Source of the DNA: Chryseobacterium sp. OV279
Lineage (GTDB): Bacteria; Bacteroidota; Bacteroidia; Flavobacteriales; Weeksellaceae
Direction: 5' to 3'
Length of the DNA: 64,000 nt
NCBI RefSeq assembly: GCF_900128945.1
Contig: NZ_FQUD01000003.1
Coordinates: 310,001 to 374,000 of the forward strand
Made by a program: the position numbers and the translations under genes. The notes under the pieces are model-generated. The model was not told where the DNA came from, searched no databases, and worked only from the letters and a program-made list of their open reading frames with translations. Shown here piece by piece: positions 43,423 through 51,493 of this stretch. The first letter of the stretch is position 1. Every line of letters begins with the position of its first letter.

Positions 43423-44964
43423 ATGTCAAAAAAAGCAATATTAGCAATCCTTGACGGATGGGGACTGGGAACGAATCCAGAGGTTTCTGCCTTAGACAAA
43501 GCAAACACTCCATTTATAGACAGCTGTTATCAAAAATATCCACATACCACACTTGAAGCCAGCGGTCTGGCTGTAGGACTTCCCGCAGGACAGATGGGGA
43601 ACTCTGAAGTAGGACACATGAATTTGGGCGCAGGAAGAGTGGTCTATCAGAATCTTGTAAAACTGAATATGGCCGTTGAGAACGGAACGCTGGGACAGCA
43701 GCAGATCATTCAGGATGCCTTTGAATACGCAAAAAAAGAAAATAAAAAGCTCCACTTTATTGGATTGGTTTCCAATGGAGGGGTACACTCACATATCAAT
43801 CACCTGAAAGGTTTATTAACAGCCGCTCAGGAATTCGGACTGCATGAAAATGTTTTCGTCCATGCATTTACAGACGGAAGAGACTGTGATCCGCATTCAG
43901 GACTTGGCTTCATAGAAGAGCTTCAGGATCATATGGCAACGACGGTAGGCAAACTGGCAACGGTTATTGGAAGATACTACGCGATGGACCGTGATAAGAG
44001 ATGGGAGCGTGTAAAACTGGCTTATGATGCCATGGTAGACGGAATTGGAGTTCAGACTACAGATGCTTTGGCTGCTATTAAATCTTCTTATGACAACAAT
44101 GTAACCGATGAGTTTTTAAAACCTATTATCCTTGTTCATACTACAGAAACAGGAAACATCGTTCCGGTCGCTAAAATTATTGATGGCGATGTGGTGATCT
44201 GTTTCAATTTCCGTACAGACAGAGGTCGTGAGATTACGGAAGTTCTTACTCAGAAGGATTTCCCGGACTTCTTTATGCGTAAACTAAACCTTTATTATAT
44301 TACGTTAACCAATTATGACAAAACCTACCAAAACGTACAGGTGGTATTTGATGAAGAAGTATTAAAGGAAACGATGGGAGAAATCCTTGAAAGAAACGGT
44401 AAAACACAGATCAGAATTGCAGAAACGGAAAAATATCCTCACGTAACATTTTTCTTCTCCGGAGGTAGAGAGGAAGAGTTCAACGGCGAAAGAAGGCTTC
44501 TTTGCCCGAGTCCGAAAGATGTACCTACCTACGATCTTAAGCCGGAAATGTCTGCTTATGACATTACAAATATCATTGTACCCGAGCTTGAAAACGGAAC
44601 GGCAGATTTTGTATGTCTGAATTTTGCCAATACCGATATGGTAGGTCACACCGGAGTTTTTGAAGCCGCTGTAAAAGCTGCAGAAACTGTAGATCAATGT
44701 ATTGAAAAAGTAGCAACAGCCGCTTATGAGAACGGATATGCCGTATTTATTCTGGCAGATCACGGGAATTCAGATGTAATGATCAACCCGGATGGAACGC
44801 CAAACACACAGCATTCAACGAACCTGGTGCCATTTATTGTAATGGATAAAGAGCGTACCTGGAATCTGAAACCCGGAAAACTTGGGGATGTCGCTCCGAC
44901 TATTTTAAAAGTAATGGGAGTGGAAATTCCGGAAATAATGACTGGTGATATTTTAGTCAGCTAA
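43423..44964 (+). CDS. gpmI: 2,3-bisphosphoglycerate-independent phosphoglycerate mutase
   Basis: 513 residues from ATG 43423. Cytosolic glycolytic enzyme converting 3-phosphoglycerate to 2-phosphoglycerate with two manganese ions. Seen: AILAILDGWGLG (first metal site), the catalytic serine motif GQMGNSEVGHMNLGAGR (about residues 57-73), VHAFTDGRDCDPHSG, the ICFNFRTDRGREIT block, and FANTDMVGHTG and LADHGNSDVM (second metal cluster). Length is normal. It is a single gene, ended by a hairpin 20 bases after the stop. Confidence 0.96.
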   Translation: MSKKAILAILDGWGLGTNPEVSALDKANTPFIDSCYQKYPHTTLEASGLAVGLPAGQMGNSEVGHMNLGAGRVVYQNLVKLNMAVENGTLGQQQIIQDAFEYAKKENKKLHFIGLVSNGGVHSHINHLKGLLTAAQEFGLHENVFVHAFTDGRDCDPHSGLGFIEELQDHMATTVGKLATVIGRYYAMDRDKRWERVKLAYDAMVDGIGVQTTDALAAIKSSYDNNVTDEFLKPIILVHTTETGNIVPVAKIIDGDVVICFNFRTDRGREITEVLTQKDFPDFFMRKLNLYYITLTNYDKTYQNVQVVFDEEVLKETMGEILERNGKTQIRIAETEKYPHVTFFFSGGREEEFNGERRLLCPSPKDVPTYDLKPEMSAYDITNIIVPELENGTADFVCLNFANTDMVGHTGVFEAAVKAAETVDQCIEKVATAAYENGYAVFILADHGNSDVMINPDGTPNTQHSTNLVPFIVMDKERTWNLKPGKLGDVAPTILKVMGVEIPEIMTGDILVS

Positions 44965-44984
44965 AAATTCAATAATAATGTCCC

Positions 44985-45020
44985 AAAAATGCCGTTATTA
45001 TATAGATGGCGGCATTTTTG
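44985..45020 (+). terminator. gpmI terminator
   Basis: AAAAATGCCG pairs with CGGCATTTTT across a 15-base loop; the right arm ends in a T-run. Confidence 0.75.
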
Positions 45021-45085
45021 TATGATTTATGTCAGTCATGGTATGGGTTGCATATGTTATTATGCGACAAATAATAAATAAATCA

Positions 45086-45093
45086 TATCTTTG
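45086..45093 (+). promoter_or_regulatory. -7 element of the acyl-ACP desaturase gene
   Basis: TATCTTTG is an exact match, 23 bases before ATG 45117. Confidence 0.5.
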
Positions 45094-45116
45094 TAAATTA
45101 AAATCCATATAGTAAA

Positions 45117-46097
45117 ATGTATCAAAAGCTTGTCAGAAAAGAAGTAATGGGAATATTGGAAAAGGAGGTGGGTTCTTTTCTCGATAAATTTTTAACGCCA
45201 ATTGAGAAAATCTGGCAGCCTTCCGATTATCTTCCGGATCCGTCAAGCGCTGATTTTAAATATGATCTTGAAGAAATTCAGACATATGCCCGTGAAATGC
45301 CTTACGACCTTTTCGTAACGCTGATCGGAGACTGTATCACTGAGGAAGCATTGCCTTCTTATGAGTCATGGTTGATGGGCGTAGACGGAATAGATCAGGA
45401 GAAAAATGAAATCGGCTGGGCCAACTGGATCAGAGCATGGACCGGTGAAGAAAACAGACATGGTGACCTTTTGAGCAAATATCTTTATTTGTGTGGAAGA
45501 GTCAACATGAGAGAATTGGAAGTAACCACTCAATATTTAATTAATGACGGTTTCGATTTGGGAACAAGCATGGACCCTTACAGAAACTTTGTTTATACAA
45601 GTTTTCAGGAAACGGCAACCAATATCTCTCACAGAAGAGTAGGAACGTTGGCCAAGCAGTCCGGAAACGGAAAACTGGCGAAAATGTGTGGGGTAATTGC
45701 CGCAGACGAAGCCAGACATGCAAAAGCCTACAAACACTTTGTTACCAAAATTTTAGAAATAGATCCTTCGGAAATGATTCTTGCATTTGAAGATATGATG
45801 CGTAAAAAGATCGTAATGCCGGCTCACATGATGAGACAGTCTGGTCAGAAAGCAGGAGAACTTTGGGGACATTTCTCAGATGCAGCGCAGAGATGTATGG
45901 TGTATACAGGAAATGACTACATCAATATCTTGTCAGACCTTCTGGATGAATGGAAGATTGAGCATGTAAAAGGACTTACTGAAAAAGCTGAAAAAGCACA
46001 GGAATATCTGATGAAACTTCCGGGAAGACTTCAGAAAATTACAGACAGAATTTCAACTCCGGATCTTCAGTTCCAGTTTAAATGGGTGAAAAGCTAA
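45117..46097 (+). CDS. Acyl-[acyl-carrier-protein] desaturase
   Basis: 326 residues. Soluble di-iron enzyme of the stearoyl-ACP Delta9-desaturase family that introduces a cis double bond into acyl-ACP. Iron-binding motifs are visible: DCITEEALPSYES (about 75), WTGEENRHGDLL (about 107, EENRHG), SFQETATNISHRR (about 163) and ADEARHAKAYKHF (about 196, DEARH). Length is near normal. The enzyme needs a ferredoxin partner, not encoded here. It is transcribed alone from its own promoter and ends at a hairpin 30 bases downstream. Confidence 0.92.
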   Translation: MYQKLVRKEVMGILEKEVGSFLDKFLTPIEKIWQPSDYLPDPSSADFKYDLEEIQTYAREMPYDLFVTLIGDCITEEALPSYESWLMGVDGIDQEKNEIGWANWIRAWTGEENRHGDLLSKYLYLCGRVNMRELEVTTQYLINDGFDLGTSMDPYRNFVYTSFQETATNISHRRVGTLAKQSGNGKLAKMCGVIAADEARHAKAYKHFVTKILEIDPSEMILAFEDMMRKKIVMPAHMMRQSGQKAGELWGHFSDAAQRCMVYTGNDYINILSDLLDEWKIEHVKGLTEKAEKAQEYLMKLPGRLQKITDRISTPDLQFQFKWVKS

Positions 46098-46126
46098 TTC
46101 CGGATTATCATTAAATTATAAAACTT

Positions 46127-46157
46127 AAGAGTGCCATCGTTTTCGGCACTCTTTTTA
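46127..46157 (+). terminator. Terminator of the desaturase gene
   Basis: AAGAGTGCC pairs with GGCACTCTT around a nine-base loop, followed by TTTATTT. Confidence 0.8.
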
Positions 46158-46162
46158 TTTCT

Positions 46163-46170
46163 TATCTTTG
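46163..46170 (+). promoter_or_regulatory. -7 element of the small HAD gene
   Basis: TATCTTTG, followed by CA, is an exact match 21 bases before ATG 46192 and six bases after the preceding terminator. Confidence 0.5.
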
Positions 46171-46191
46171 CAAAGCTAAAAAAGGTACAAA

Positions 46192-46623
46192 ATGTTAAAT
46201 AATAAAAAAATTGCTGTTGATTTTGACGGAACCATCGTGGATGACGCATATCCGGCAATTGGTAAAACAAAAACTTTCGCTTTCGAAACCTTAAAAAGAC
46301 TTCAGGCAGAAGGGTACAGACTAATCCTTTGGACATACAGACACGGAAAAACATTAGATGAAGCCGTGGAATTCTGCCAAAAAAATGGAATTGAATTTTA
46401 TGCAGTGAACTCAAGCTTTGAAGGAGAAGTTTTCGATTCTGAAAATCAATCCAGAAAATTAGATGCAGACTGGTTCATTGATGACAGAAATTTAGGAGGA
46501 TTTCCAGGCTGGGGCGAAATTTACAATATTATCCAGGACAGAATAGAATTCCGTGTAGAAGGAAAAGAAGTGCTGGCTTATTCAAAACTTAAAAAAGAAA
46601 AGAAAAAAGGACTTTTCTGGTAA
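46192..46623 (+). CDS. Small HAD-superfamily hydrolase (BT0820-like)
   Basis: 143 residues. HAD motif I is VDFDGTIVDD (Asp10 region); LILWTYR is motif II-like; the acidic pair ADWFIDDRNLGG (about 91-102) is motif IV. There is no large cap, which fits the compact BT0820-type phosphatases of Bacteroidota. The substrate is unknown. The tail is lysine-rich (KLKKEKKKGLFW). Heptad repeats begin 10 bases after the stop. Confidence 0.82.
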   Translation: MLNNKKIAVDFDGTIVDDAYPAIGKTKTFAFETLKRLQAEGYRLILWTYRHGKTLDEAVEFCQKNGIEFYAVNSSFEGEVFDSENQSRKLDADWFIDDRNLGGFPGWGEIYNIIQDRIEFRVEGKEVLAYSKLKKEKKKGLFW

Positions 46624-46633
46624 TAATTTAAAA

Positions 46634-46799
46634 TAGAAGTTAGTAGCTAGAGATTAGAAATTAATTTTTTAATGCTGCTTCTTCGTTTAAAACTTTATCA
46701 GAAAACCGTAGATGTTGGGAAGGCTATCATTTTATCATACTTTAAAATATACATTAAGCTGTAGTCTAACTTCTGACATCTAATATCTAACATCTATAA
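46634..46799. repeat. TAGNNNT heptad array with complementary TCTAACA array
   Basis: Four units (TAGAAGT, TAGTAGC, TAGAGAT, TAGAAAT) occupy 46634-46661. After 103 bases five units of reverse-complementary type (TCTAACT, TCTGACA, TCTAATA, TCTAACA, TCTATAA) occupy 46765-46799, ending two bases before the map start codon. Confidence 0.75.
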
Positions 46800-46801
46800 A
46801 A

Positions 46802-47611
46802 ATGATTCAATTAAAAACAATAGAGGAATTACGCCTCATGAAGGAGAGTGCGCATTTGGTGTCAAAAACGCTGGGAATGCTTGCTAAAGAAATAAAACCG
46901 GGAATCAATACTTTGTATCTTGATAAGCTGGCTCATGATTTTATCAAAGATCACGGAGCTGAACCTGCTTTCTTAGGATATGGCGGTTTCCCGAATTCTT
47001 TGTGTATTTCTCCCAATGATCAGGTAGTTCACGGTTTTCCCAACAATGATATTATCCAGGAAGGAGATGTTCTTTCCGTAGACTGCGGAGTTGTCCTGAA
47101 CGGTTTCGTAGGAGATCATGCCTATACATTTGAGATCGGGGAAGTGAAACCTGAGGTTAAAAAATTATTGCAGGTCACCAAAGAATCACTTTACAAAGGA
47201 ATCGCACAGTGTATGAGAGGAAAAAGAATAGGAGATATCTCCCATGCGATCCAGTCACATTGTGAAAAAGAAGGTTATGGTGTTGTGAAAGAGCTTGTAG
47301 GACACGGTCTTGGAAGAAAGATGCACGAAGATCCGCAGGTTCCGAATTACGGAAGACAAGGGAGCGGAAAAGTGATCAAAGACGGTCTTGCCATCGCAAT
47401 TGAACCCATGGTGAACCTTGGAACAGAAAAAGTGAAATTCCATAATGACGGCTGGACAGTAACGACTCTTGATAATCTGCCTTCTGCGCATTTTGAGCAT
47501 GATGTAGCGGTGATCAATGGTAAACCGGTACTGCTTTCCACATTCAAGTATGTTTACGAGGCTTTAGGCATCGTAAGTGATGAAGAGAAGCCATTCCAAT
47601 TGGATTTTTAA
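46802..47611 (+). CDS. map: Methionine aminopeptidase, type I
   Basis: 269 residues. Cytosolic enzyme that removes the initiator methionine from new proteins. The five metal ligands of the M24A family are visible: VDCGVVLNGFVGDHAYTF (two aspartates, about residues 95-112), GHGLGRKMHE (histidine, about 178), AIEPMVN (glutamate, about 212) and FEHDVAVI (glutamate, about 243). There is no N-terminal zinc-finger extension. The stop TAA and the next ATG share one base, so translation is coupled to the downstream methyltransferase gene. Confidence 0.95.
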   Translation: MIQLKTIEELRLMKESAHLVSKTLGMLAKEIKPGINTLYLDKLAHDFIKDHGAEPAFLGYGGFPNSLCISPNDQVVHGFPNNDIIQEGDVLSVDCGVVLNGFVGDHAYTFEIGEVKPEVKKLLQVTKESLYKGIAQCMRGKRIGDISHAIQSHCEKEGYGVVKELVGHGLGRKMHEDPQVPNYGRQGSGKVIKDGLAIAIEPMVNLGTEKVKFHNDGWTVTTLDNLPSAHFEHDVAVINGKPVLLSTFKYVYEALGIVSDEEKPFQLDF

Positions 47612-48378
47612 TGAAAAAAGTAACCAAACTTTTACTGAATAAAATACCCCGTCCGATGCTTATTAAAATGAGTATCTGGGCGAGACCTCTTATTTATCAG
47701 TTTTTTAAAGGGGATAATTTTTTTGACCCTATTGATGGAAAATCCTATCGGAAATTCCTTCCGTACGGTTATGGAAAACAGCGTGAAAATGCTTTATCTC
47801 CGGGAACCCTGAGTTTGGAGAGACACCGCCAGATGTGGCTGTATCTTCAGAATGATACTGATTTTTTTATTAAGAATGCAAAGGTTCTGCATATTGCTCC
47901 CGAGCAGGAATTTTTGAGGAAATTTAAGATGATGAAAAATCTGGATTATATTTCTGCAGATCTTTATTCACCTATTGTAGACGTGAAAGCGGATATCCTT
48001 GATTTACCGTTTGCTGATGAAAGCTTTGATGTTGTTTTCTGCAACCATGTATTGGAGCATATAGAAGATGATGCTAAAGCCATAAGCGAACTTTACAGGG
48101 TGATGAGGCCGGGAGGTTGGGGGATTTTCCAGGTTCCGATGCGGAATTCTCTGGAAAAAACCTATGAAGATTTCACGATTAAAGATCCTAAAGAACGTCA
48201 GAAGCATTTCGGCCAGTACGACCACGTCCGCTGGTACGGAATGGATTATTTTGAACGGTTGAGGAAAGCTGGTTTTGAAACCGAACCGAATTTCTATTCA
48301 CAGAATTTTTCAGAAGAAGAAATTAAAAAATACGGGCTGAGACACAACGAAATTTTACCTGTCGTTTTCAAGAAATAA
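47611..48378 (+). CDS. SAM-dependent class I methyltransferase
   Basis: 255 residues. The Methyltransf_11-type core is visible: KVLHIAPEQEFLRKFKMMKN (motif I region, about residues 91-110), ISADLYSPIVDVKADILDLP (about 115), and FDVVFCNHVLEHIEDDAKAI, then YRVMRPGGWGIFQVP (about 160). The glycine-rich loop is unusual (HIAPEQ instead of GxGxG), as in a branch of these enzymes in Bacteroidota. The substrate is unknown. It is coupled to map by a one-base overlap, and a strong terminator follows. Confidence 0.85.
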   Translation: MKKVTKLLLNKIPRPMLIKMSIWARPLIYQFFKGDNFFDPIDGKSYRKFLPYGYGKQRENALSPGTLSLERHRQMWLYLQNDTDFFIKNAKVLHIAPEQEFLRKFKMMKNLDYISADLYSPIVDVKADILDLPFADESFDVVFCNHVLEHIEDDAKAISELYRVMRPGGWGIFQVPMRNSLEKTYEDFTIKDPKERQKHFGQYDHVRWYGMDYFERLRKAGFETEPNFYSQNFSEEEIKKYGLRHNEILPVVFKK

Positions 48379-48381
48379 AAC

Positions 48382-48417
48382 AATATCCCCGTCTTCACAT
48401 TCGAAGACGGGGATATT
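48382..48417. terminator. Bidirectional terminator
   Basis: A perfect 15-pair stem (AATATCCCCGTCTTC with its complement) closes an ACATTC loop between the convergent methyltransferase and SMR-exporter genes. Confidence 0.88.
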
Positions 48418-48446
48418 TAATATAGATAGAAGTCGTTAAGTCGATT

Positions 48447-48773
48447 TTAGTGAGAAACAGATTTCAATCCTACTACAGAACCAATTAAGGTCATGATAAA
48501 AAATACTCTCCAAAAGCTTACGGGATCTTTAAAGAAGAAAATTCCCATCAGGGCTGTTCCTACCGCACCTATTCCTGTCCAAACCGCATAAGCTGTTCCG
48601 ATAGGCAGTGTTTGCGTAGCTTTGATCAGCAATACCATACTGATCGTCATGGTTACCAGAAATCCGGCGTACCAGTAATACATCTCAGATCCGGAGCTTT
48701 CTTTGGCTTTTCCCAGACATGATGCGAAGGCCACTTCAAATATTCCGGCGATGATTAAAATAATCCAATTCAT
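48447..48773 (-). CDS. SMR-family exporter, SugE/Gdx-like
   Basis: 108 residues from ATG 48773; the upstream in-frame ATG at 48797 would add a charged stretch before the first membrane helix and is rejected. Four transmembrane helices are evident. The first carries the essential glutamate (IIAGIFEVAFASCLGKAKE, Glu13). LPIGTAYAVWTGIGAVGTAL (about 55-74) is the SMR signature in its SugE/Gdx form. Gdx proteins export guanidinium; the family is inferred from the sequence style. A hairpin stands 15 bases upstream of the start, and a Crp/Fnr regulator gene lies upstream on the same strand. Confidence 0.87.
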   Translation of the reverse strand: MNWIILIIAGIFEVAFASCLGKAKESSGSEMYYWYAGFLVTMTISMVLLIKATQTLPIGTAYAVWTGIGAVGTALMGIFFFKDPVSFWRVFFIMTLIGSVVGLKSVSH

Positions 48774-48787
48774 TTTTTTTGATTTTC

Positions 48788-48818
48788 TCTCCTGCAAATT
48801 TCCACATTTGAAAGGAGA
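48788..48818 (-). promoter_or_regulatory. Leader hairpin upstream of the SMR exporter
   Basis: TCTCCT-g-CAAAT and ATTTG-aa-AGGAGA form an 11-pair stem with a small internal bulge and a six-base loop, 15 bases before the start codon. It could hide the translation start region or be a regulatory leader. It does not resemble a guanidine riboswitch that I know. Confidence 0.45.
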
Positions 48819-48950
48819 AAAGATTTTACATTTGTTAAAAAAGGATTTATTTGTCAGGAAACCGGAAGACCGGAGTTATTCCATCCGAAAGAACAACTGC
48901 AGTGCAAAATGTATTTGTTTTTAAGGAAGCTGTTAAAAATGAATGACTAC

Positions 48951-48986
48951 CAGTAACTTCCAGCCTCCCTCTTCCAGCTTCCAGCC
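48951..48986. repeat. CTTCCAG heptad element (minus orientation)
   Basis: CAGTAA followed by CTTCCAG, CCTCCCT, CTTCCAG, CTTCCAG runs from 48951 to 48984 and abuts the stop codon of the Crp/Fnr gene. On the coding strand it reads CTGGAAG-type units ending TTACTG, as at 22471. A decayed partner arm (GGAAaccGGAAGaCC style) is visible at 48857-48881. Confidence 0.75.
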
Positions 48987-48989
48987 TTT

Positions 48990-49553
48990 CTATTTAATCT
49001 CCGCACGAATTCTGCTCAAACTTACCTGCGTAATTCCAAGATAAGAAGCAATATGACCCAGCTGAACTCTTTTCAACAGATCCGTTTTGTGGGTCATCAG
49101 GTCTTTATACCGTTCCAGGGATGTTTTAAACTGTCTTGAAATGATGAGTTCTTCTGTTTTTACCAATTCTTTTTCTGCAAATTTTCGTCCCCAGTTGGCA
49201 ATATGAATATCCTCGTTGAAGAGTTTTCTCAGGCTTTCCGTTTCCAGAATGTACAGATCGCAGTCTTCGAGAAGTTCAATGCTCTCGTAGCCCGGTTTAT
49301 CTTCCACATAGCTTTTCATGGAGACGATGGTTTCCCCTTCACTCCCAAACCAAAACGTAATGTCATTGTCGGCAGTGGAAGCATAGGCACGCACAATCCC
49401 TTTCCTGATAAAATAGATATGAGGAATGATCTTATCCGCTTCCATAAGGCAGAACGATTTGGGATGTGATACTTCCGTGATATGCTTTTTCAGAGAGGCT
49501 TTGGAGGCTTCCGGAAGTACATCAATGCGGTCAAGGATCTGGTCTATATCCAT
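48990..49553 (-). CDS. Crp/Fnr-family transcriptional regulator
   Basis: 187 residues. A cyclic-nucleotide-binding-like beta-roll (about 25-115, HIYFIRKGIVRAYA, FWFGSEGETIVSM) is followed by a helix and a C-terminal winged helix (about 160-187, VQLGHIASYLGITQVSLSRI). The cNMP-binding arginine/serine pair is not evident, so the ligand is unknown. It lies upstream of the SMR exporter on the same strand, 216 bases away. Its own promoter carries an inverted repeat. Confidence 0.88.
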   Translation of the reverse strand: MDIDQILDRIDVLPEASKASLKKHITEVSHPKSFCLMEADKIIPHIYFIRKGIVRAYASTADNDITFWFGSEGETIVSMKSYVEDKPGYESIELLEDCDLYILETESLRKLFNEDIHIANWGRKFAEKELVKTEELIISRQFKTSLERYKDLMTHKTDLLKRVQLGHIASYLGITQVSLSRIRAEIK

Positions 49554-49570
49554 AAAGTGAATTATAAGGT

Positions 49571-49614
49571 CAAAAGTATTGGTTTTAAGAGATGCAATAC
49601 AACTGAATTGTATT
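49571..49614 (-). promoter_or_regulatory. Promoter and inverted repeat upstream of the Crp/Fnr gene
   Basis: On the minus strand TTG (49602-49600), a 21-base spacer and TACTTTTG (49578-49571) form a full promoter 18 bases from the start. The inverted repeat AATACAA-ctgaa-TTGTATT (49596-49614) overlaps the TTG and may be an operator for autoregulation. Confidence 0.5.
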
Positions 49615-49747
49615 CAATTTCTAAATTAATAGATAAATATAGGAATGAATCCTCCAAATTAATAGCATCCGCGGATTTTTTAATGAGATTGGGCTTTTTT
49701 CTTTTTTAAAAACTGACTTATACCGTGAAGACCAGTTTTGTTTTTAC

Positions 49748-49755
49748 TAACTTTG
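49748..49755 (+). promoter_or_regulatory. -7 element of era
   Basis: TAACTTTG, followed by CA, is an exact match. Transcription would begin near 49762, downstream of the in-frame GTG at 49725, so ATG 49776 is the start. Confidence 0.55.
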
Positions 49756-49775
49756 CAGTTCGTAATATTATTTAT

Positions 49776-50651
49776 ATGCATAAAGCTGGATTTGTAAACA
49801 TAGTCGGAAAGCCTAATGCCGGAAAATCTACCTTATTAAATCAGTTAATGGGAGAGAAACTGGCGATAGTAACGCAGAAGGCTCAGACAACCCGCCACAG
49901 AATTTTTGGAATTTATAATGAAGAGGACCTGCAAATCGTATTTTCAGATACTCCCGGAGTTTTAGACGCGAAGTATGGTCTCCAGGAGAAAATGATGGAT
50001 TTTGTAAAGGATTCTTTACAGGATGCCGATGTATTTTTATTCATTGTAGACGTCACTGACAAAGCTGAACCTTCAGAATTTTTAATTGATAAACTGAACA
50101 AGATCCCGGTTCCGGTACTGCTACTGCTGAATAAAGTAGATCAGACCAACCAGGAAGGACTTGAAAAACTGGTAGAAGAATGGCACAACAGGATTCCAAA
50201 AGCTGAGATCCTTCCTATTTCTGCCCTGAATGCCTTCAATACGGATATCATTCTGCCGAAATTAAGATCTCTTCTTCCCGAAAACCCTCCTTATTATGAC
50301 AAGGAACAGTACACCGATAAACCTGAAAGATTTTTTGTAAACGAAGCGATTCGTGAAAAAATCCTTTTAAACTATGAGAAAGAAATTCCTTATTCTGTAG
50401 AGGTAGTGACTGAGCAGTTTAAAGAAAAAGAAGGAATTATTTTCATCGATTCTATTATTTATGTGGAAAGAGATACCCAAAAAGGAATTATCATCGGACA
50501 CAAGGGAGAAGCTATCAAAAAAGTAGGAACTGAAGCCAGGCTGGATCTGGAAAAATTCTTTTCCAAGAAAATACATTTGAATCTTTTTGTGAAAGTGAAA
50601 AAAGACTGGCGTAAAAACGACAGGGATCTGAAAAATTTCGGGTACAGATAA
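49776..50651 (+). CDS. era: GTPase Era
   Basis: 291 residues from ATG 49776. Essential GTPase that binds 16S rRNA and helps 30S assembly. G1 GKPNAGKST (about residues 10-18), G2 TTRHRI, G3 DTPGVLD, G4 NKVD (about 122) and G5 ISAL are all present. The C-terminal KH domain shows IIGHKGEAIKKVGTEAR (about 247) and the closing KKDWRKNDRDLKNFGYR. Length matches the family. The gene is followed by a DoxX gene 67 bases downstream on the same strand. Confidence 0.97.
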   Translation: MHKAGFVNIVGKPNAGKSTLLNQLMGEKLAIVTQKAQTTRHRIFGIYNEEDLQIVFSDTPGVLDAKYGLQEKMMDFVKDSLQDADVFLFIVDVTDKAEPSEFLIDKLNKIPVPVLLLLNKVDQTNQEGLEKLVEEWHNRIPKAEILPISALNAFNTDIILPKLRSLLPENPPYYDKEQYTDKPERFFVNEAIREKILLNYEKEIPYSVEVVTEQFKEKEGIIFIDSIIYVERDTQKGIIIGHKGEAIKKVGTEARLDLEKFFSKKIHLNLFVKVKKDWRKNDRDLKNFGYR

Positions 50652-50718
50652 ACTAAAAACGCTTGCGATTCCGTTCTATTAAAAGATTTTTATTACCTTT
50701 AGTCTAAATTTTTAGTAA

Positions 50719-51147
50719 ATGAACTATTTCAAGTCAAATTCCAGCTCAGTACCTAAAGATATTATTTTATTCGTTGTGAGAGTGTTTGTAGGTTTTGCTA
50801 TGCTTTCTCACGGTTTTCCTAAGCTTCAGATGCTTTTGGAAGGCGGTAAAATAGAATTTTATGACTTTCTAGGATTGGGTCCTTTAGTGACTCTGGTTCT
50901 TACGGTTATTGCTGAATTTGCCTGTTCAATACTCCTTATATTAGGACTTTTTACAAGAATTTCTTTAGGTTTTCTGATCTTTACGATGGTTATAGCTGCT
51001 TTTATGGTTCATGGAGCAGATCCGTTTGAGAAAAGAGAAATGAGTCTTATTTATCTGTCCGTTTATCTTCTCCTGATGGCGTTCGGCGCCGGAAAAGTAT
51101 CGGTGGATCATATGATAGAAAAAAGAAGAAGAGCTTCAGACTGGTAA
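50719..51147 (+). CDS. DoxX-family integral membrane protein
   Basis: 142 residues with four hydrophobic segments. DoxX marks: VRVFVGFAMLSHGFPKLQML (about residues 19-38), a conserved glycine-rich first helix, FLGLGPLVTLVLTVIAEFAC (about 53-72), and GLFTRISLGFLIFTM. The inner-membrane protein belongs to the DoxX/TQO family. Many members have no assigned role; links to thiosulfate:quinone oxidoreductase or oxidative stress are known for some. The transcript ends at a bidirectional hairpin. Confidence 0.85.
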   Translation: MNYFKSNSSSVPKDIILFVVRVFVGFAMLSHGFPKLQMLLEGGKIEFYDFLGLGPLVTLVLTVIAEFACSILLILGLFTRISLGFLIFTMVIAAFMVHGADPFEKREMSLIYLSVYLLLMAFGAGKVSVDHMIEKRRRASDW

Positions 51148-51164
51148 AACGGTCTTTGCAATAT

Positions 51165-51198
51165 AAAAAAGAGCATTAGACAACTAATGCTCTTTTTT
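51165..51198. terminator. Bidirectional terminator between doxX and the small peptide gene
   Basis: A perfect 15-pair stem, AAAAAAGAGCATTAG with its complement, closes an ACAA loop. A-run and T-run flank it on both sides, so it can end transcripts from either strand. It begins 18 bases after the DoxX stop and lies 7 bases from the peptide gene stop. Confidence 0.88.
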
Positions 51199-51204
51199 GT
51201 TTTT

Positions 51205-51366
51205 TTAAGGTTTGCATGGTAGTGAAGACCAAACACAGGTCCATTTAATGATGTCATTTTCATCTATTCCGGCCACGCATGGCCTGTATCCTGTAGGACA
51301 TGAAGGTACTTGCCCTCCAATAATTGTTTTTAAATCTCCTTTAGATAATTTCTTTAGATTTTTCAT
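51205..51366 (-). CDS. Small double-glycine, bacteriocin-like peptide
   Basis: 53 residues, below common gene-finding limits. The N-terminus MKNLKKLSKGDLKTIIGG (residues 1-18) is a double-glycine leader of the kind cut by PCAT/C39-peptidase ABC transporters, with the typical L-S-x-x-(D/E)-L-K pattern. The 35-residue core carries four cysteines (23, 30, 44, 51) that could form two disulfides, three tyrosine or tryptophan residues near them, and no long hydrophobic run. Flavobacteria often encode such orphan 'bacteriocin-like' peptides. No transporter, modification enzyme or immunity gene is seen next to it. Own terminator downstream. Role as bacteriocin or signal peptide is inference. Confidence 0.75.
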   Translation of the reverse strand: MKNLKKLSKGDLKTIIGGQVPSCPTGYRPCVAGIDENDIIKWTCVWSSLPCKP

Positions 51367-51493
51367 AGTAAGTATTTTGATTATTTGATGTTGCTAATAT
51401 AAAATTATTTAATTATATCACAAGTTCGTGTGTTAAGATTAACAGTTTTAGTAATATTCCAAAAATCACTACATTCGTAGAAAATGAATTTAT

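Noticed and set aside
48788..48818. Guanidine riboswitch upstream of the SMR exporter
   Set aside because: Only one simple hairpin is seen; the conserved loop sequences of guanidine riboswitch classes are not recognised, so it is listed only as a leader hairpin.
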